Shown: positions 1 to 8,743, counted from the first letter of the stretch. The stretch is DNA of 64,000 bases from VGJW01 sp035285595 (GCA_035285595.1 JAYKGV010000003.1:62001-126000); one strand, 5' to 3'. Translations and numbers: made by a program. Notes: generated from the letters alone by a model not told the origin.

Positions 1-368
1 CGTTCGTCCTCGGAAATTCGCCGCATTTGCCACGCGCCCAGCTTTTTGACCTGACTATCCTCGAGAAAACTCTCGGCTTCGGGCAACTTACCCTTGAAGC
101 GATGGGCCGGCGACCAGATCTCGTGAATTTCGTAGGGTCCGTAGGTCTCGGTCTCCCCGTTGATCCACACCATCTGGCTGCGGCCGTCGTCCAGCTGGAA
201 GATCAGCTTGTAGTCACCGTCTGAGTCTCTTTCGTGGACGAAACCCAAGCCATCCAGCAACCGGGCCATCAAGGGACGTTCACCCGTACCGGGGGGTGCG
301 GCGTGCGCGACAAGGGGCAGCCCCAGGACCAGCGCGAGTGAACCGGACAGAATCAGGCAGCGTCTCAT
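1..368 (-). CDS. Exported protein of unknown function, C-terminus cut by window edge
   Basis: Reading the minus strand from the ATG at 368 gives an open frame that runs off the left edge of the window. The first 23 or so residues are a typical signal peptide: MRR, then a hydrophobic stretch (LILSGSLALVLGLPLVA) ending at an A-H-A-A cleavage region. The mature part starts with a short helix-like stretch (MARLLDGLGFVHERDSDGDY) and continues with beta-type sequence about a chain that responds to ligand or partner (LIFQLDDGRSQMVWING). The pattern is loosely reminiscent of YbjN or secretion-chaperone folds, but this is a weak impression. About 122 residues are visible. Dps lies upstream on the same strand, 88 bases away, so the two could be co-transcribed. 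Confidence 0.6.
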   Translation of the reverse strand, partial: MRRCLILSGSLALVLGLPLVAHAAPPGTGERPLMARLLDGLGFVHERDSDGDYKLIFQLDDGRSQMVWINGETETYGPYEIHEIWSPAHRFKGKLPEAESFLEDSQVKKLGAWQMRRISEDE

Positions 369-420
369 CGGGGCCTCGGTCAGACGGGGTCAACATGCTC
401 ATTCTACCCCCGTGGGCCCA

Positions 421-442
421 CCCCGGACCCATGGGTCCGGGG
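421..442. repeat. Perfect 22-base GC palindrome between dps and the exported gene
   Basis: CCCCGGACCCA is followed directly by its reverse complement TGGGTCCGGGG. It lies just downstream of the dps stop codon. It could fold as a tight hairpin in the dps transcript, but no U-run follows, so it is not a canonical intrinsic terminator. It could equally be a protein-binding site. Confidence 0.5.
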
Positions 443-456
443 CGGAGGCGCCAGGG

Positions 457-948
457 TCAGCTACGGGCGGACTGTTCACCCTCCACCAAGCTGCGCAGCT
501 GCCACGCCATACGATCGTGAGACTCCATCCGGTCGATCAGCAAATTTTCCGTCACGGGGTCCTTGGCCGTGCGGCAGATGTCCAACATGGCCCGGAACTC
601 CTTCTCGAGGGTCTCATGATCCTTGAGCAGTTGTCCGAGCATGGCATGGGCCGAGGGCACGCTGCCGTTGGGCTCTTCGATCCGGGTCATGCGGCCATAC
701 TCGCTGTAACCTGCAGGGGCCACGTTGCCAAGGGCCCGGATGCGCTCGGCGAGATCGTCACAGGCCGAGAACAGCTTCTCGTACTGCCGTTCGAACAGAC
801 GATGGAGGGTGTCGAACTGGGCGCCCGTGACATTCCAGTGGAAGTACTGCGTCTTCATCTGGAGCGTGTAGGTGTCGGCGAGCAGCTTGCAGAGCCCCTC
901 CGAAACCGCGGTGTGTTGTTTGACGGCCATGAGGCGGTCGACGGCCAT
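457..948 (-). CDS. dps: Dps-family DNA-binding ferritin-like protein
   Basis: A 163-residue protein of the Dps/miniferritin family. These proteins oxidise and store iron as dodecamers and shield DNA during oxidative or starvation stress. The ferroxidase pattern is visible as H37, H49, E53, D64 and E68. The spacing (12, 4, 11, 4) matches characterised Dps proteins, with Glu at the position usually held by Asp. Motifs seen are FHWNVTG and DDLAERIRALG. The start is well supported: AGGAGG lies eight bases before the ATG. It appears to be transcribed from its own leader, because a hairpin separates it from the upstream DUF2330 gene. A peroxide- or iron-responsive control is usual for the family, but no operator was recognised here. 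Confidence 0.93.
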   Translation of the reverse strand: MAVDRLMAVKQHTAVSEGLCKLLADTYTLQMKTQYFHWNVTGAQFDTLHRLFERQYEKLFSACDDLAERIRALGNVAPAGYSEYGRMTRIEEPNGSVPSAHAMLGQLLKDHETLEKEFRAMLDICRTAKDPVTENLLIDRMESHDRMAWQLRSLVEGEQSARS

Positions 949-976
949 AGGTCATCCTCCTGGTAGATGTGGATCA

Positions 977-1015
977 AAGGGTGGTTCCGTGGATGTTCTC
1001 TCCCGGGCCACCCTT
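977..1015. terminator. Hairpin between the DUF2330 gene and dps
   Basis: AAGGGTGG (977-984) pairs with CCACCCTT (1008-1015). On the minus strand the hairpin follows the DUF2330 stop and is followed by TTTGATCC, so it may act as a weak terminator or as a 5' structure in the dps leader. The loop is long (23 bases) and the U-run is poor. Confidence 0.35.
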
Positions 1016-1077
1016 AGGAGGATGCCTCGACGCTTGCTTGCCGTCGTCGGCCTCATGCGCCAGCAGAACTTGGCCGT

Positions 1078-2874
1078 TCAGCCGAGGTCCTGTTTGCGGC
1101 TGCGTCGCCTGCCGCGCCACCACACGAGACTGCCCCACGCACCGGCCGCCAGTGCAGCCTCCTCGCCCCCGGCATCCGGCATGCCTGCGGTTTGTGCAGG
1201 ATTGCTGCAGCCACATCCGGGCTGGCTCTGCACGACACCGGAGATGGTTTTCAGCGCATCGGCGATCTTGGCCAGATTGTCGACGATGAGTTCCGCATCG
1301 CCTTCCTCGAAGAGACGCTCGATGCGGGCAGCAGCCGGCATGGTGCCAAGGGGGACCACCGGCCTGGCGTTCGTCAGGGTGAACGCCTGGCCATTCTCAA
1401 GGGTCACCCGGATGGGAGCTTCCCCGAAGGTGACACTGTCGGAGCACAGCCGCTCTCCTCGAGCCTTGTGGTCAGAAGCGGTACCCGCCATGTTCGTGTG
1501 AAAGGAAAATGTAGGGTCCTCGGTCATCTGCTCGGGAGACATCGTGGTGTAGAACCTCGTCATCACGGGATTGCGGCGGATGAGTCCGGCCGCTTCCCGC
1601 ATGGGGGTGATGTAGATGGCGTCAAGGTCTTCCACAAAGGCCGAGACCGAAAAGCCCCCGGGCATGGGAGAAGGTTCCCCCGGTCGCCCCTGGTCATTCC
1701 AGGGGGAGATCGCGGGACCTGCCGCCACGCCATTTCCGGTTGTCGTAAATCCGTACCAAGCCCAATACTGACTTTCTGTCCATCCTTGGGCCGCCAGATC
1801 GGCCGGCAGGGGCAAGTGTCGGCGCAGCAAACCCTGGACCGCCGAACCAGGCAGCCCGGCTCTCGTCATGGCGAAGGCGAGGTCTCTGGGACCTGGGGAA
1901 GAGAGCAGCCTGGCCTTGTCGAGACCAGGGTCGAGGTTCAGTCCCAGGGCCGAAGTCGGTCCGGCCTTTTCGGTCACCCAGCCATTCCCGCCTGCTTCGG
2001 CAATGGCCTGGCTGACGACTGCATCGTAGTTGGGTGCAGGTGCGGCAAAGGGTGCCTGAGGTGAGGTAAGCGCCAGCGGGGTGGCGCCCTGCCAGTCGAT
2101 GAGAGCCTCGTTGAGATGCACGTGCCGGTAGTTGCGCGGGATGGCCCTGCCCTCCCCGAAGACCCACAAGGTTATGGGCATGTTCGGCGTGGCGGCGACG
2201 GCCGTCAGGCGTATCGGTACGCAGGGATAGGCCTCGCGCATCTTGAGCGTGATGGGCTGCAGGTCGCCGGTGGTGCGGTCCTTCTGGAGGCGTAGGGCGA
2301 CGAAATAGTGCTTGCTGCGGATATAAGGCGCAAGGAGCGGGTCGAGGGAATCGGGAATCTGGTACCCGTTTTCCCGCAGCCAGGTGACCAGCGCCTCAGG
2401 GTCGTCCGATTTCAGGGTCGCGGTTTCGTAAGGCCCCACGACACCCTGCGAGACGATGGTCACGCCTTCGGCGATCCGGGGGGCCATGTCGGCCAAGGCG
2501 ACCGAAGTGGCCGTGGCTCCACCGAACCCGAAGAAACCCCGGGATTCCGTCTTGCACGATCCCGTCGTCGAGACCTCGAGGCGATAGGTCGGTCGGGTGG
2601 CGGCGGCGAGGCGCGCGAACAAGGCCTCACTACCTACGCCGACCTTTGGTTCCGTAGGCACCGGGATGACCCAGGCAAACTGCTCTGCAGGTCCTTGATA
2701 CTGGACCTGGACGATGGCGGTGACCTCCTCGCCATCCACGGCAAAAACCACCCTTTCCCCGGCTTGGTCCACGGGGACCCGCACGCAGAAGAAACCACCG
2801 CATGCAAGAACCGGGCCGGCAGAGAAAGCCATGAGGAGTCCCGTCGCACACGCCGTCAGGAATTTCGGGAACAT
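1078..2874 (-). CDS. DUF2330 family exported protein with C-terminal anchor
   Basis: About 598 residues. The ATG at 2874 was chosen over an upstream ATG because GGAGG sits eight bases before it and it opens a signal peptide (MFPKFLTACATGLLMAFSAG, cleavage near VLACGG). The mature start CGGFFC, then QVQYQGPAEQFAWVIPVP, is the hallmark of DUF2330 proteins, whose function is unknown. Several Cys in the mature part suggest disulfides in an exported protein. The C-terminus is notable: a Cys-rich GCGCSNP stretch, a Gly/Asp-rich linker, a short hydrophobic segment (AALAAGAWGSLVWW) and a basic tail (RGRRRSRKQ). That architecture resembles C-terminal sorting signals such as MYXO-CTERM, suggesting surface anchoring. 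The gene stands alone between E1 beta and dps. Confidence 0.75.
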   Translation of the reverse strand: MFPKFLTACATGLLMAFSAGPVLACGGFFCVRVPVDQAGERVVFAVDGEEVTAIVQVQYQGPAEQFAWVIPVPTEPKVGVGSEALFARLAAATRPTYRLEVSTTGSCKTESRGFFGFGGATATSVALADMAPRIAEGVTIVSQGVVGPYETATLKSDDPEALVTWLRENGYQIPDSLDPLLAPYIRSKHYFVALRLQKDRTTGDLQPITLKMREAYPCVPIRLTAVAATPNMPITLWVFGEGRAIPRNYRHVHLNEALIDWQGATPLALTSPQAPFAAPAPNYDAVVSQAIAEAGGNGWVTEKAGPTSALGLNLDPGLDKARLLSSPGPRDLAFAMTRAGLPGSAVQGLLRRHLPLPADLAAQGWTESQYWAWYGFTTTGNGVAAGPAISPWNDQGRPGEPSPMPGGFSVSAFVEDLDAIYITPMREAAGLIRRNPVMTRFYTTMSPEQMTEDPTFSFHTNMAGTASDHKARGERLCSDSVTFGEAPIRVTLENGQAFTLTNARPVVPLGTMPAAARIERLFEEGDAELIVDNLAKIADALKTISGVVQSQPGCGCSNPAQTAGMPDAGGEEAALAAGAWGSLVWWRGRRRSRKQDLG

Positions 2875-2931
2875 GCGACGGGCCTCCGAGGGGTCAAGGG
2901 ACAGTCCTTGCATACCCCCGCTGGCTCTGGG

Positions 2932-4041
2932 TCAGCGTCGGGCGAACACGGACTCCGGCAGCAACGGCCATTCGCCCGCTCCGCCGCGGCCGGGCTGGGT
3001 GGCGACGTCCCGCATGGTCTCGAGCACGTCGCGGAACTGAGGAACGCTGGCTTCCTCGAGGGGAATGGAGATGCCGATGCCGGGCACGTTGGCACCTGCC
3101 AGCAGGCGGGGTGCCACCTGCAGATCGAAGAAGAACTCCTCCGTCAACTTGCGGATGAGATGCTCGCCGTAGTTGGTGACCTCGGTGTCCTCGTTGACCA
3201 CGAGCACCCTGCCGGTCTTGGCCACGCTGCGCCGCAGCGCCGGCCAGTCCACGGGGAAGAGCGTCCTGAGATCGATGACCTCGCAGGAGATACCCTCGCC
3301 TTTCAGCTGGTCGGCGGCGCGCACGCACTCGTGCACGTGGCGACTGTAGGTGATGACCGTCAGATCAGAACCTTCGCGCACCACCGCAGCTTTGCCGATG
3401 GGCACCCGGTAATCTTCGACCGCCGGCCAGTCGGGAACCCAGTTGGTCCGGTCGCCGATAGGGGCGTTGATGCGCTTGTTGAGTTCGGCCAGATCGGCGG
3501 GCTCACCCGGGATCAGCTGTTCGCCCTTGACGCGCATGAGCGCCTTGGACTTGAGGTACATGACCGGATCGGGGTCGACGATGGAGGACAGCATCAGGCC
3601 ATAGGCGTCAAGGGCATTCGAGGGCGCTACGACCTTGAATCCGGGGATATGGGTCGCCATGCTTTCGAAGGAGTGGGAGTGGTAGATGGACCCGTGGATG
3701 CCGGCGCCGACCGGGGTCATGATGACCAACGGCACGCCGAAATTGCCGTAGCTGGACCAGCGAAGGTTGCCCGCCAGCTTGAGCATGTCGAGCGTGTTGA
3801 AGATGTAGTCCGCAAACTGGATCTCCGCGACAGGACGGCCTCCCGCAAGGGCGATGCCAATCGCCATGCCGATGATCCCCCGTTCGTCGAGGGGCGAGTT
3901 CCAAGCACACTTGATGCCCTGGGTGGCGGTGAAGACTCCGCCCAGTGGCGGACCGACATCCTCGCCGAAGACGTCGGTGAGGCCGAGGTTTTCCTCGGCG
4001 TAGTGAAGGGCCAGGCGAATGCCTTGCGCGTATGTGGCCAT
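2932..4041 (-). CDS. 2-oxoacid dehydrogenase E1 component, beta subunit
   Basis: A 369-residue transketolase-like subunit that, with the alpha subunit, forms the thiamine-diphosphate-dependent E1 of a pyruvate, branched-chain or acetoin dehydrogenase complex. Family motifs visible are FGEDVG, CAWNSPLDERGIIGMAIG, EIQFADYIFNTLDML and TPVGAGIHGSIYHSHSFES, followed by the C-terminal transketolase domain (VLVVNEDTEVTNYGE). The ATG at 4041 was chosen because it follows a GGAGA site and aligns with the usual start (MATYAQGIRLAL). It lies 19 bases after the alpha-subunit stop, so the two are an operon. No E2 or E3 gene is adjacent. Substrate cannot be assigned from sequence alone. Confidence 0.9.
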   Translation of the reverse strand: MATYAQGIRLALHYAEENLGLTDVFGEDVGPPLGGVFTATQGIKCAWNSPLDERGIIGMAIGIALAGGRPVAEIQFADYIFNTLDMLKLAGNLRWSSYGNFGVPLVIMTPVGAGIHGSIYHSHSFESMATHIPGFKVVAPSNALDAYGLMLSSIVDPDPVMYLKSKALMRVKGEQLIPGEPADLAELNKRINAPIGDRTNWVPDWPAVEDYRVPIGKAAVVREGSDLTVITYSRHVHECVRAADQLKGEGISCEVIDLRTLFPVDWPALRRSVAKTGRVLVVNEDTEVTNYGEHLIRKLTEEFFFDLQVAPRLLAGANVPGIGISIPLEEASVPQFRDVLETMRDVATQPGRGGAGEWPLLPESVFARR

Positions 4042-4060
4042 GGGATGCTCTCCGTGAAGG

Positions 4061-5029
4061 TCAGACGGTGGCGGGCTCGGCGAAAACGTGGCGCCAGATG
4101 TCACTGCCGTCGGGCAGCGGCTCCTGACGGACCTGGGCCAGACATTCCTTGAGGTGATCCTTCCACTTCTTCCAGACCCCGTCGATTTCGGTCCGGGTCA
4201 TGATCCCGTCCCTGACGAGCTTGTCTTCGAAGACCGTGATGCAGTCCACCTCAGGCACACGGTTGGCCCCTGTGGCGGACGAGTGTCCGAAGATCCGGCT
4301 GACGTTCGCCTGCAGGCAGTAGGGCTTGCGTTCCTTGCGGATGTAGGCGATTGCTTCCTCGAGGGCGGTCCAGATCTCTTCGACGTCATTGCCGTTGTGC
4401 ATGGAGTTGCGAATGCCGAAGGGTTCCGCCAGCTTGTTCAGGGCGGGCTGGGCCTGGACCTGGCCACTCGGCGTGCTGATGCCGAACTTGTTGTGGGTCA
4501 CGATGATCAGCAGGGGCAGCTCTTCACCCGGTCTGCTGGCCCAGTTCAAGCAGCAGTGGAAGTCGCCTTCGGCCGTTCCTGCATCGCCCCCGGTCACCAC
4601 CGTGATGCCGTCACCCCCGAAACGCCGTTGGACGTGTGCCGTTCCCGGTGCCATCAGGTACTGGGTTTCGATGGTCGGGGTCACCGGCACGATGTTCCAT
4701 TCGGGAATCGCGAAATGCTCGACGAACTGTCGTCCCCCCGAGTAACGATCGGTCGACGTGGCCCGCATCTGGCGGACCTGATCGATGGGCTCGGCACCCA
4801 TGGCGATGGCAATGGGCGCGCCGCGGTAGTGCAAGTGCAGGTAATCGTAGGCCGGGCCTTGGCCCTTCTTGATCTGCAGGCCCAGGGCGACCCCGAAGGC
4901 CTCCTCGCCGGCACCTCCGATCCAGAAGAAGCCCTCGCCCTGTTTGTTCATGGAGATCGCGGTCTCTTCGGTGCACCGCGTCTTGACCATCAGGTCATGA
5001 ATCTTGATCTTCGTCGCGCGATCGAGCAT
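4061..5029 (-). CDS. 2-oxoacid dehydrogenase E1 component, alpha subunit
   Basis: About 322 residues, the thiamine-diphosphate-binding partner of the downstream beta subunit. Visible features are the GGAGEEAFGVALG segment, the HLHYRGAPIAIAMG region and a ThDP/Mg motif that starts TGGDAGTAEGDFHCCLNWA. In most relatives this reads GDG, so the third residue is Ala here; the Asp and the downstream Asn are kept. The ATG at 5029 was chosen because AGGGGG lies eight bases upstream; longer in-frame extensions to 5155 are low-complexity and not conserved-looking. The gene diverges from the glycosidase-like gene across about 190 bases, which should hold both promoters. Confidence 0.9.
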   Translation of the reverse strand: MLDRATKIKIHDLMVKTRCTEETAISMNKQGEGFFWIGGAGEEAFGVALGLQIKKGQGPAYDYLHLHYRGAPIAIAMGAEPIDQVRQMRATSTDRYSGGRQFVEHFAIPEWNIVPVTPTIETQYLMAPGTAHVQRRFGGDGITVVTGGDAGTAEGDFHCCLNWASRPGEELPLLIIVTHNKFGISTPSGQVQAQPALNKLAEPFGIRNSMHNGNDVEEIWTALEEAIAYIRKERKPYCLQANVSRIFGHSSATGANRVPEVDCITVFEDKLVRDGIMTRTEIDGVWKKWKDHLKECLAQVRQEPLPDGSDIWRHVFAEPATV

Positions 5030-5127
5030 CTGGGAACCCCCTGTCGGGCCCATGGTAAGGACTTTGTGGGGAAGTTGTCGACCATGCGAGGCTGGCGGGG
5101 GACGAAGGCCCGGCGGAGTTGCCCTTG

Positions 5128-5140
5128 TGTCGCCACGACA
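5128..5140. promoter_or_regulatory. Inverted repeat in the divergent E1/glycosidase region
   Basis: TGTCG-CCA-CGACA is a 13-base inverted repeat in the only non-coding space between two divergent genes. On the plus strand it sits between TTGCCC (5119) and TACCAT, an imperfect -35/-10 pair with 18 bases between. It is a candidate operator for either direction; support is limited to symmetry and position. Confidence 0.3.
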
Positions 5141-5222
5141 GGTACCATGGAACACGCGTCTCCGGTCGTTCCGTCCGTCAGGCTCGCCTTCTGCAAGTCC
5201 CGGAGATATTTGCTACCCGAGG

Positions 5223-6272
5223 ATGGCCGGTCTTTCCACCCGCCCTGCTGCGCCGGCTGTTCCGCCGCGGCCTCTGCGTCGTGGCCCGGGCATTCTGGGC
5301 TGGTTGTTCCGGCTTCTGGCCTTTCCCTTGGTCGTAGCCAACTTCTTTCTGGTCGGCGCGGGTACTGGGGTCATCTGGAAGCGTCTGATCCCCGAGCCGC
5401 CGGAGATCGTGGCTCGGCTCGGAGATGAGCCCGGCAAGGGCGTCCGGATCGTGGAAGACAACGGCGTGCTCAAGGCGGATGTCAACACCCGCAAGGTCCG
5501 CATCGATTTGGCACGTGGCTGGACCGTCGAGCAGCTGGCTTTCCAGGACACCCATGCGCTGCTCTATTTCACGGGACCGTTCTTTGAGGAGGAAGGCGGG
5601 ACCGACTACGACGCCAAGGTGATCGGCGACCTGTACTTTTACGGCGAGCTGATCCCGGCCTCGAAGGAAAGTCGGGGATTCGCCGATCGGCGTTATTTCA
5701 TGGCCCAGACGAAGCGGGGCAACATCCGCTTTGGCTTCGGTGGGTGGCAGGAGGGAGACGAGGACAAGTACAGGGTCTTCATCGGGGGCCTCGGCTACCT
5801 TGTCAACAGTTATGGTCCCCGTCCCGAGTACTCTGATCCGTATGCCGGTCTCAAGCAACGTCTGCATGACGCCATTCCGCGCGAGCGCCTGATCGTGGGC
5901 CGGGCCGCCAACGACCACCTCATCGTCATGAAGACGCCACCTCGCACGCGGGAGGAGGCGGTCCGCATTGCGCAGGCCGAGGGGCTCGAGGAAGCCTACT
6001 ACGTCGATCAGGGCAACAAGGCCCGCTTCATCGTTCCCAGCCAGATCAACGACCGTCCTCGCTACAACCTGCCCTACATGCTGCGTATCGCCGAAAAAGA
6101 CCACGTCTGGGTCTCCTCCCAGTCCGTGTCGCCCGCTTCGGCGGCTGCACCGGAAAAGCCAAGGCGCAAGAAGCGCAGGAAGCGGCGGGTCGAATCCCCA
6201 CCGCCGCCGCCCGAGCCGCCGGCAGAGGCACCCGCGGGGGAACAGGTTCCCTCCGCGGGTGCCTCGCCCTGA
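5223..6272 (+). CDS. Membrane-anchored phosphodiester-glycosidase-like (DUF2233/NAGPA type) protein
   Basis: About 349 residues. After a Pro/Arg-rich N-terminus there is one hydrophobic segment (roughly residues 25-50, ILGWLFRLLAFPLVVANFFLV), which should anchor the protein in the inner membrane with the rest outside. The body resembles the DUF2233 fold: an early NGVLKADVN segment, an FTGPFF loop where relatives have a Gly-rich NGGFF-type turn, then TREEAVRIAQAEGLEEAYYVDQGNKARF, which parallels the usual A-x-LDGGGS region. The DGGGS residues are not retained (VDQGNK), so activity is doubtful. The C-terminal 60 residues are basic then Pro/Glu/Ala-rich and probably disordered. The start is uncertain: no good ribosome site precedes 5223, but upstream codons are unlikely coding. 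Confidence 0.55.
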   Translation: MAGLSTRPAAPAVPPRPLRRGPGILGWLFRLLAFPLVVANFFLVGAGTGVIWKRLIPEPPEIVARLGDEPGKGVRIVEDNGVLKADVNTRKVRIDLARGWTVEQLAFQDTHALLYFTGPFFEEEGGTDYDAKVIGDLYFYGELIPASKESRGFADRRYFMAQTKRGNIRFGFGGWQEGDEDKYRVFIGGLGYLVNSYGPRPEYSDPYAGLKQRLHDAIPRERLIVGRAANDHLIVMKTPPRTREEAVRIAQAEGLEEAYYVDQGNKARFIVPSQINDRPRYNLPYMLRIAEKDHVWVSSQSVSPASAAAPEKPRRKKRRKRRVESPPPPPEPPAEAPAGEQVPSAGASP

Positions 6273-6299
6273 CATCCTCGGTCGGGGGCGGCAGACCCT

Positions 6300-7289
6300 T
6301 CACCGACCCAGCTGTTTGCGAAAGAAAGTCTGGATGGCAGGCGAAACGACGCGTTCACCTGAACGACCTACGGCATCGTTCATTTGCTCGTGGCCATAGC
6401 CCGGGCGGGAGACGCGCAGGAACTCATCTCCTGGCATCCGACGGTCGGTCTGGACGGTGGCGTGGTGGAAGGTGCGGGCGGCGGCCACCCTGCTTTCGCT
6501 TCCTTGGACCAGAATCAGGAAGGCGGGGGTCGATCGGCCTGATTGCAGTTGCCGCAGGGGGGAGGCATCCTGCAGGACCTCGGAAGACGTTCCGAATGCG
6601 TTGCGGATGAAGGAGGCGAGCAAGGGGCTGTCGGGCTTCGTCAGGTCATAGCTGGCCGTGTCATTGGCCACCACGCCACGGATGACATCCAGGCCCAGTC
6701 CGTGGGCGGAGAGAAATCGCGGGTTGCTCGAGACCAAGGCCGCAAGGTGGGCGCCGGCGGAGTGACCCAGCAACCCGAGGCCGGTGGGGCGTCCTCCGTA
6801 TCCGGAGATGTTGCGGGTCACCCAAGCTACGGCACGGGCGATGTCCTGGGCCTGACAAGGGTGCATCGGGCGCTGGGCTTCCGGCAGTCCCGGGTCGGCG
6901 AGACGATAGTTGACGGAGACGAAAACATAGCCGAGGTCATTGAAGAATCGGGGTTTGTCGGCCATCTTGTGGCCTTTGTCCCCCAGATACCAGGCTCCCC
7001 CGTGGACATAGACCACGACCGGGCGCTGCGTCCGACCGTCCATGACGCCGTAGACGTCCAGCCTCTGCTGGGGATGCCGGCCATAAGGGATGTCCTTCCA
7101 CGTCCGGCGCTTGGCCTCCGTTAGGCCCTGAACGGCCAAGGTGCCCTCGGCAACCGTGGTTTCGGGATCTGCAGCCATCGGCACGTCTGGCCTCGGCGAG
7201 GTCGCCCCGAAGACGAACGACGCGGTTCCTGAGGGAACTTGGCCACAGCCGGCCAGCACGGCAGCCAGGGTCACGGCGAAACGAACCAT
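6300..7289 (-). CDS. Lipoprotein alpha/beta-hydrolase (esterase/lipase)
   Basis: A 329-residue hydrolase of the BD-FAE/carboxylesterase type. The ATG at 7289 follows GGAGG and opens a lipoprotein signal with lipobox LAGC, so the enzyme should be tethered on the outside of a membrane. Catalytic features are the oxyanion-hole motif VYVHGGAWYLGD, the nucleophile elbow GHSAGAH with its Ser, an Asp-containing loop after strand 7 region (VQGSES area is shortened), and a C-terminal His (GYGHEQ). Substrates in this family are short acyl or feruloyl esters; the specific one is unknown. It lies directly downstream of the subtilisin gene on the same strand, with a gap of about 90 bases. Confidence 0.82.
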   Translation of the reverse strand: MVRFAVTLAAVLAGCGQVPSGTASFVFGATSPRPDVPMAADPETTVAEGTLAVQGLTEAKRRTWKDIPYGRHPQQRLDVYGVMDGRTQRPVVVYVHGGAWYLGDKGHKMADKPRFFNDLGYVFVSVNYRLADPGLPEAQRPMHPCQAQDIARAVAWVTRNISGYGGRPTGLGLLGHSAGAHLAALVSSNPRFLSAHGLGLDVIRGVVANDTASYDLTKPDSPLLASFIRNAFGTSSEVLQDASPLRQLQSGRSTPAFLILVQGSESRVAAARTFHHATVQTDRRMPGDEFLRVSRPGYGHEQMNDAVGRSGERVVSPAIQTFFRKQLGR

Positions 7290-7378
7290 GGGGTCTCTTC
7301 CTCCTGAGCGGGGCCGAAGTCCACGCGGACCTCGCGCATCCGACAAGGGAAGTGTCGGGCTTGCCGCTCACCGGAGGC

Positions 7379-8743
7379 TCACCTGAGAAGGGTGGCGACC
7401 GACCGTGGCTGAGACAGCGGGTTCCTTGGGAAGGGCCAAGCCTGAGTGGCGCGGCCCGCGTGCGTCAGCGGTGGTTGGTTCGTCCCGGTGGCCAAGGCGG
7501 TCGCCTGGAGCCATTGTCCCAAGGAGAGTCCGGGCCTGTCCGGGTGTTTCCCTGCGGCCAGAGCGGCCACTCCCGAGGCATGTGCGGCCGCCATGCTCGT
7601 TCCTGCCCATGGTTGCCAGCCTTGCCCGGATGGGGCTCGACGACTCCATGTCGACAAGACGAGGTCGTCCGGATCGAGCACCACGGGTTTCCCTGATTCA
7701 TCGACGCCAATGCCGCCTCCCGGAGCCAGGACTTCTGCGAGGCCCGGACCAAAGTTGGCATAGCGGGCCCGTTGCGTCGGCTCCTTGCCACCTTGGGGAC
7801 CACACGCCGACGCGACCAAGGCCCAAGGGCTCGCGGCAGGCAGATGAGTCCAGCCGCTCGTGCGTTCGGCTTCGCCCTCATTGCCTGTCCCCGTCACGAC
7901 CAGAGCACCCAGGCGCGCCGCTTCCCGCAGGGTCCTGTCCCAGGCCAGCGCAAGTGCGCCGGCCTCCGGCGTACCCCAACGGACTCGGGTACCGATGCTG
8001 ACGTTGATGATTCGTGCACCGTCTCTGGCCGCCCGCAGGACGCCTTCCATGATGACGTGGTCGTGGCCGTATCCGTGGCGATCAAGAACCTTGACGATAC
8101 GCAGCTGGCAATCGGGGGCGATGCCGGTCGTGCCCTGTCCATCGCGACGTGCCCCGATGAGACCGGCGACGTGGGTTCCGTGTCCGTTGAGGTCCACGAA
8201 GGCCTCCTCGGGTACCAGGTTCGTCGAGCGGGACCAGTCCACGGCGCCGAGAAAGTCCGGATGATCAGGATCGAGTCCGCTGTCGACCACCGCCACCGGA
8301 ATGCCACGGCCCGTATATCCTGCGATCCAGGCCTCCGGGGCCCCGACCAAGGCGAGCCCCCATTGGCGAGATTCCAGATCGGCGCCTTCGTGACCCGACA
8401 GCCCGAGGAACCGATTGAGCCCCTGCATCTGCCCCGCGGCCGCGACTCCCCCTTCGTGCGGCACATCACGCCATCCGCCACGTATGCCTGCGAGCCCGAT
8501 GGGCCGGGCACCCGGTGGAGCCTCCACACGACTAAGGCCCGGGACCTCGGTGCCGCCAAGGATTCGCCAGCCCTGCCCGGTCAGCTCCTGCAGAGCCCGA
8601 TCTCCCGCCGCATCCATCTCGTGGAGGACCAGCCACCGCTCGTCGACCTGTGCCGCGAGGGGTTGAATTCTGGTGCCGCAGGCTTCCAGAACCACGGCAA
8701 GGATGGTTGGGGCGAGTTGGGCGCGAGGCGAAGGCAGACGCAT
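7379..8743 (-). CDS. S8 family serine protease (subtilisin-like), probable lipoprotein
   Basis: A 454-residue subtilase. The catalytic triad is complete: Asp in VAVVDSGLDPDHPD, His in LNGHGTHVAG, Ser in AGTSMAAAHASG, and the oxyanion Asn in TGTGNEGE. The N-terminus is hydrophobic and has a possible lipobox (VLEAC), followed by a prodomain-like region of about 100 residues. It should act outside the cytoplasm. The gene diverges from the small-peptide/radical SAM gene pair, separated by only 126 bases. That makes it a plausible, though unproven, processing or export-side protease for the peptide product. The start lacks a strong ribosome site. A second, different S8 gene is at 50984. Confidence 0.88.
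   Translation of the reverse strand: MRLPSPRAQLAPTILAVVLEACGTRIQPLAAQVDERWLVLHEMDAAGDRALQELTGQGWRILGGTEVPGLSRVEAPPGARPIGLAGIRGGWRDVPHEGGVAAAGQMQGLNRFLGLSGHEGADLESRQWGLALVGAPEAWIAGYTGRGIPVAVVDSGLDPDHPDFLGAVDWSRSTNLVPEEAFVDLNGHGTHVAGLIGARRDGQGTTGIAPDCQLRIVKVLDRHGYGHDHVIMEGVLRAARDGARIINVSIGTRVRWGTPEAGALALAWDRTLREAARLGALVVTGTGNEGEAERTSGWTHLPAASPWALVASACGPQGGKEPTQRARYANFGPGLAEVLAPGGGIGVDESGKPVVLDPDDLVLSTWSRRAPSGQGWQPWAGTSMAAAHASGVAALAAGKHPDRPGLSLGQWLQATALATGTNQPPLTHAGRATQAWPFPRNPLSQPRSVATLLR

Noticed and set aside
2308..4152. Long plus-strand frame of 614 codons opposite the E1 and DUF2330 genes
   Set aside because: Its His/Gly/Asp/Arg-rich product is the mirror of well-supported minus-strand genes.
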